Source: CAVSWT01 sp963782985 (GTDB lineage Bacteria; Bacteroidota; Ignavibacteria; Ignavibacteriales; Ignavibacteriaceae). Taken from it: a stretch of 64,000 nucleotides of DNA. A program made the translations under genes and the position numbers. The notes under the pieces were generated by a model, which did not search any database, was not told the DNA's origin, and saw nothing but the letters and a program-made list of their open reading frames with translations. Numbering within the stretch: position 1 is the stretch's first letter; each line of letters begins with the position of its first letter. Of this stretch, positions 63,334-64,000 are shown one piece after another. The stretch lies in the NCBI GenBank assembly GCA_963782985.1, contig CAWALU010000005.1, forward strand, positions 1 through 64,000, given 5' to 3'.

Positions 63334-63657
63334 ATTCTATATGAAGTTGGTTCTTTAACTTCAAATTAATTATAAATCTACATGCTAAAATTAGGATAAG
63401 TAAAATTGAAAGTTGGAATTAATATTTTTAACGGGATTATTATTGGATGTGTGGTGTGAAAAATGAGGATAAAGTTGCTAATTAATGATAGTAAGAGAAA
63501 CTTCGGGACTTATCTGATAAGTAACCACATAGGGAATAACATGATAAGATTTTAATTTCAATATGTTTTAATGCTTTATTGTGATCATGATAATCTTTTA
63601 AATAATGATTATAAACCAATTGATTTCTTGTTATTAAAATTTAAATTACTAAATGGA

Positions 63658-64000
63658 ATGCAAAAATTAAATTTTTCCGGTCACGATTCTTTTCATTGCC
63701 GTTCCCTCTGGTTAAAAAAAGGCGTATGATTTTATTAAACAAAACAAAAAATTTCACATGAGCCTATCAGCAGTTGTTGATTTAGGTGTTGGGAAAAATA
63801 TGGTTTCTTCAATGAATTATTGGATGAAATCATTTGGTTTGATTGAAGAAAATAATTCACTTTCAAAACTAGCAGAATTTTATTCTTGGGGAGAAAGGGG
63901 TTGACCCTTATCTTAGAAAATCTTGCCACTCTCTGGTTACTTCATTATCATATAATCATACAAAATAAGGCATCAATATATTCACTTAGTTTTTAATGAA
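63658..64000 (+). pseudogene. Decayed DUF4007 gene, partial at window edge
   Basis: The start ATG at 63658 begins MQKLNFSGHDSFHCRSLWLK. Similarity then moves through five reading-frame segments, each shifted by one apparent insertion: near 63721-63724, in 63883-63886, at 63915 and at 63988. Joined, they give YDFIKQNKK, LGVGKNMVSSMNYWMKSFGL, AEFILGEKGVDPYL, ENLATLWLLHYHIIIQNKAS and VFNE, the N-terminal third of DUF4007 as I know it, in order and complete up to the window end. DUF4007 proteins occur in defence islands, often near PAPS-reductase-like (DndC-type) genes. Either it is a pseudogene, or this edge is poorly assembled. Confidence 0.8.

Noticed and set aside
63735..63929. Minus-strand 64-residue ORF at the right edge
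   Set aside because: It is antisense to the DUF4007 remnant, whose protein similarity on the plus strand explains the sequence.

Overview
The window looks like a chromosomal segment from an AT-rich member of the Bacteroidota/Chlorobi/Ignavibacteriota group, most likely Ignavibacteria. Three secreted proteins carry the type IX secretion C-terminal signature (QNYPNPFNPxTKI near the C-terminus, ending in AILLK, AILLQ or MILLR). The cbb3 oxidase has a fused CcoN-CcoO subunit and a one-heme CcoP, as is common in this group. Two candidate promoters fit a TTGnnn-N17-TAnnTTTG pattern like that of Bacteroidetes. Several genes begin with TTG or GTG. I saw no rRNA, tRNA, CRISPR array or intact insertion sequence.

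Layout. 1-4.8 kb (minus): a conserved but poorly understood cluster of a HupE/UreJ-type permease (cut by the window edge), a DUF6702-like exported protein, a TPR protein, a DUF4331 type IX cargo and a small membrane protein. 5-6.2 kb: a DUF2892 membrane protein and a class III-like polyphosphate kinase 2. 6.3-6.6 kb: a palindrome made of smaller palindromes. 6.6-13 kb (minus): an RND efflux operon (TetR, TolC, adaptor, pump) with a good promoter and operator in front of tetR. 13.4-14.3 kb: a TolB/PD40-like lipoprotein gene with two in-frame TGA codons at tryptophan positions. 14.4-17.9 kb: a peptidoglycan amidase, an isoprenylcysteine-methyltransferase-like protein, a Trm112-like protein and a LOG-family hydrolase. 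18-22 kb: a propeller-type sensor kinase split by one frameshift, with its LuxR-type regulator. 22.1-25.4 kb: a small membrane peptide, diheme cytochrome c, a 42-bp minisatellite, MsrA and an exported thioredoxin. 25.4-31.9 kb: a secreted GH5 glycosidase, a lipoprotein, beta-carbonic anhydrase, a SpoIIAA-like protein, Mn-catalase and a phytanoyl-CoA-dioxygenase-like enzyme. 32.1-35.7 kb: an ECF sigma factor with an unusual acidic RskA-like anti-sigma factor, a membrane protein and arginase. 35.9-41.6 kb: a probable operon of SpoIID/LytB, two glycosyltransferases, a lipoprotein and a DUF4922 histidine-triad phosphorylase-like protein. 41.9-48.4 kb: a YCF48-repeat type IX cargo, a phosphodiester-glycosidase-like protein, a DUF885 lipoprotein and an ABC exporter. 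48.7-57.3 kb: a complete cbb3 oxidase operon (ccoI, ccoS, ccoNO, ccoQ-like, ccoP, ccoG, fixH, TauE-like). 57.3-63.1 kb: HU, an outer-membrane barrel protein, a GT-C glycosyltransferase and a LytS/LytR-type pair. 63.66 kb to the end: a decayed DUF4007 gene, a family I associate with phage-defence islands.

How it fits together. Most genes are ordinary envelope, respiration and stress functions of a heterotroph able to respire at low oxygen. The less ordinary features are short palindromic repeats that occur between genes and apparently also inside two coding sequences, at the same spot of the type IX sorting domain; the SpoIID-GT-DUF4922 operon; a CcoS gene with no standard start codon; and the DUF4007 remnant at the right edge. 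Five apparent one-base insertions (one in the sensor kinase, four in DUF4007) and the two TGA codons are either true gene decay or assembly errors. Sequence alone cannot separate these.
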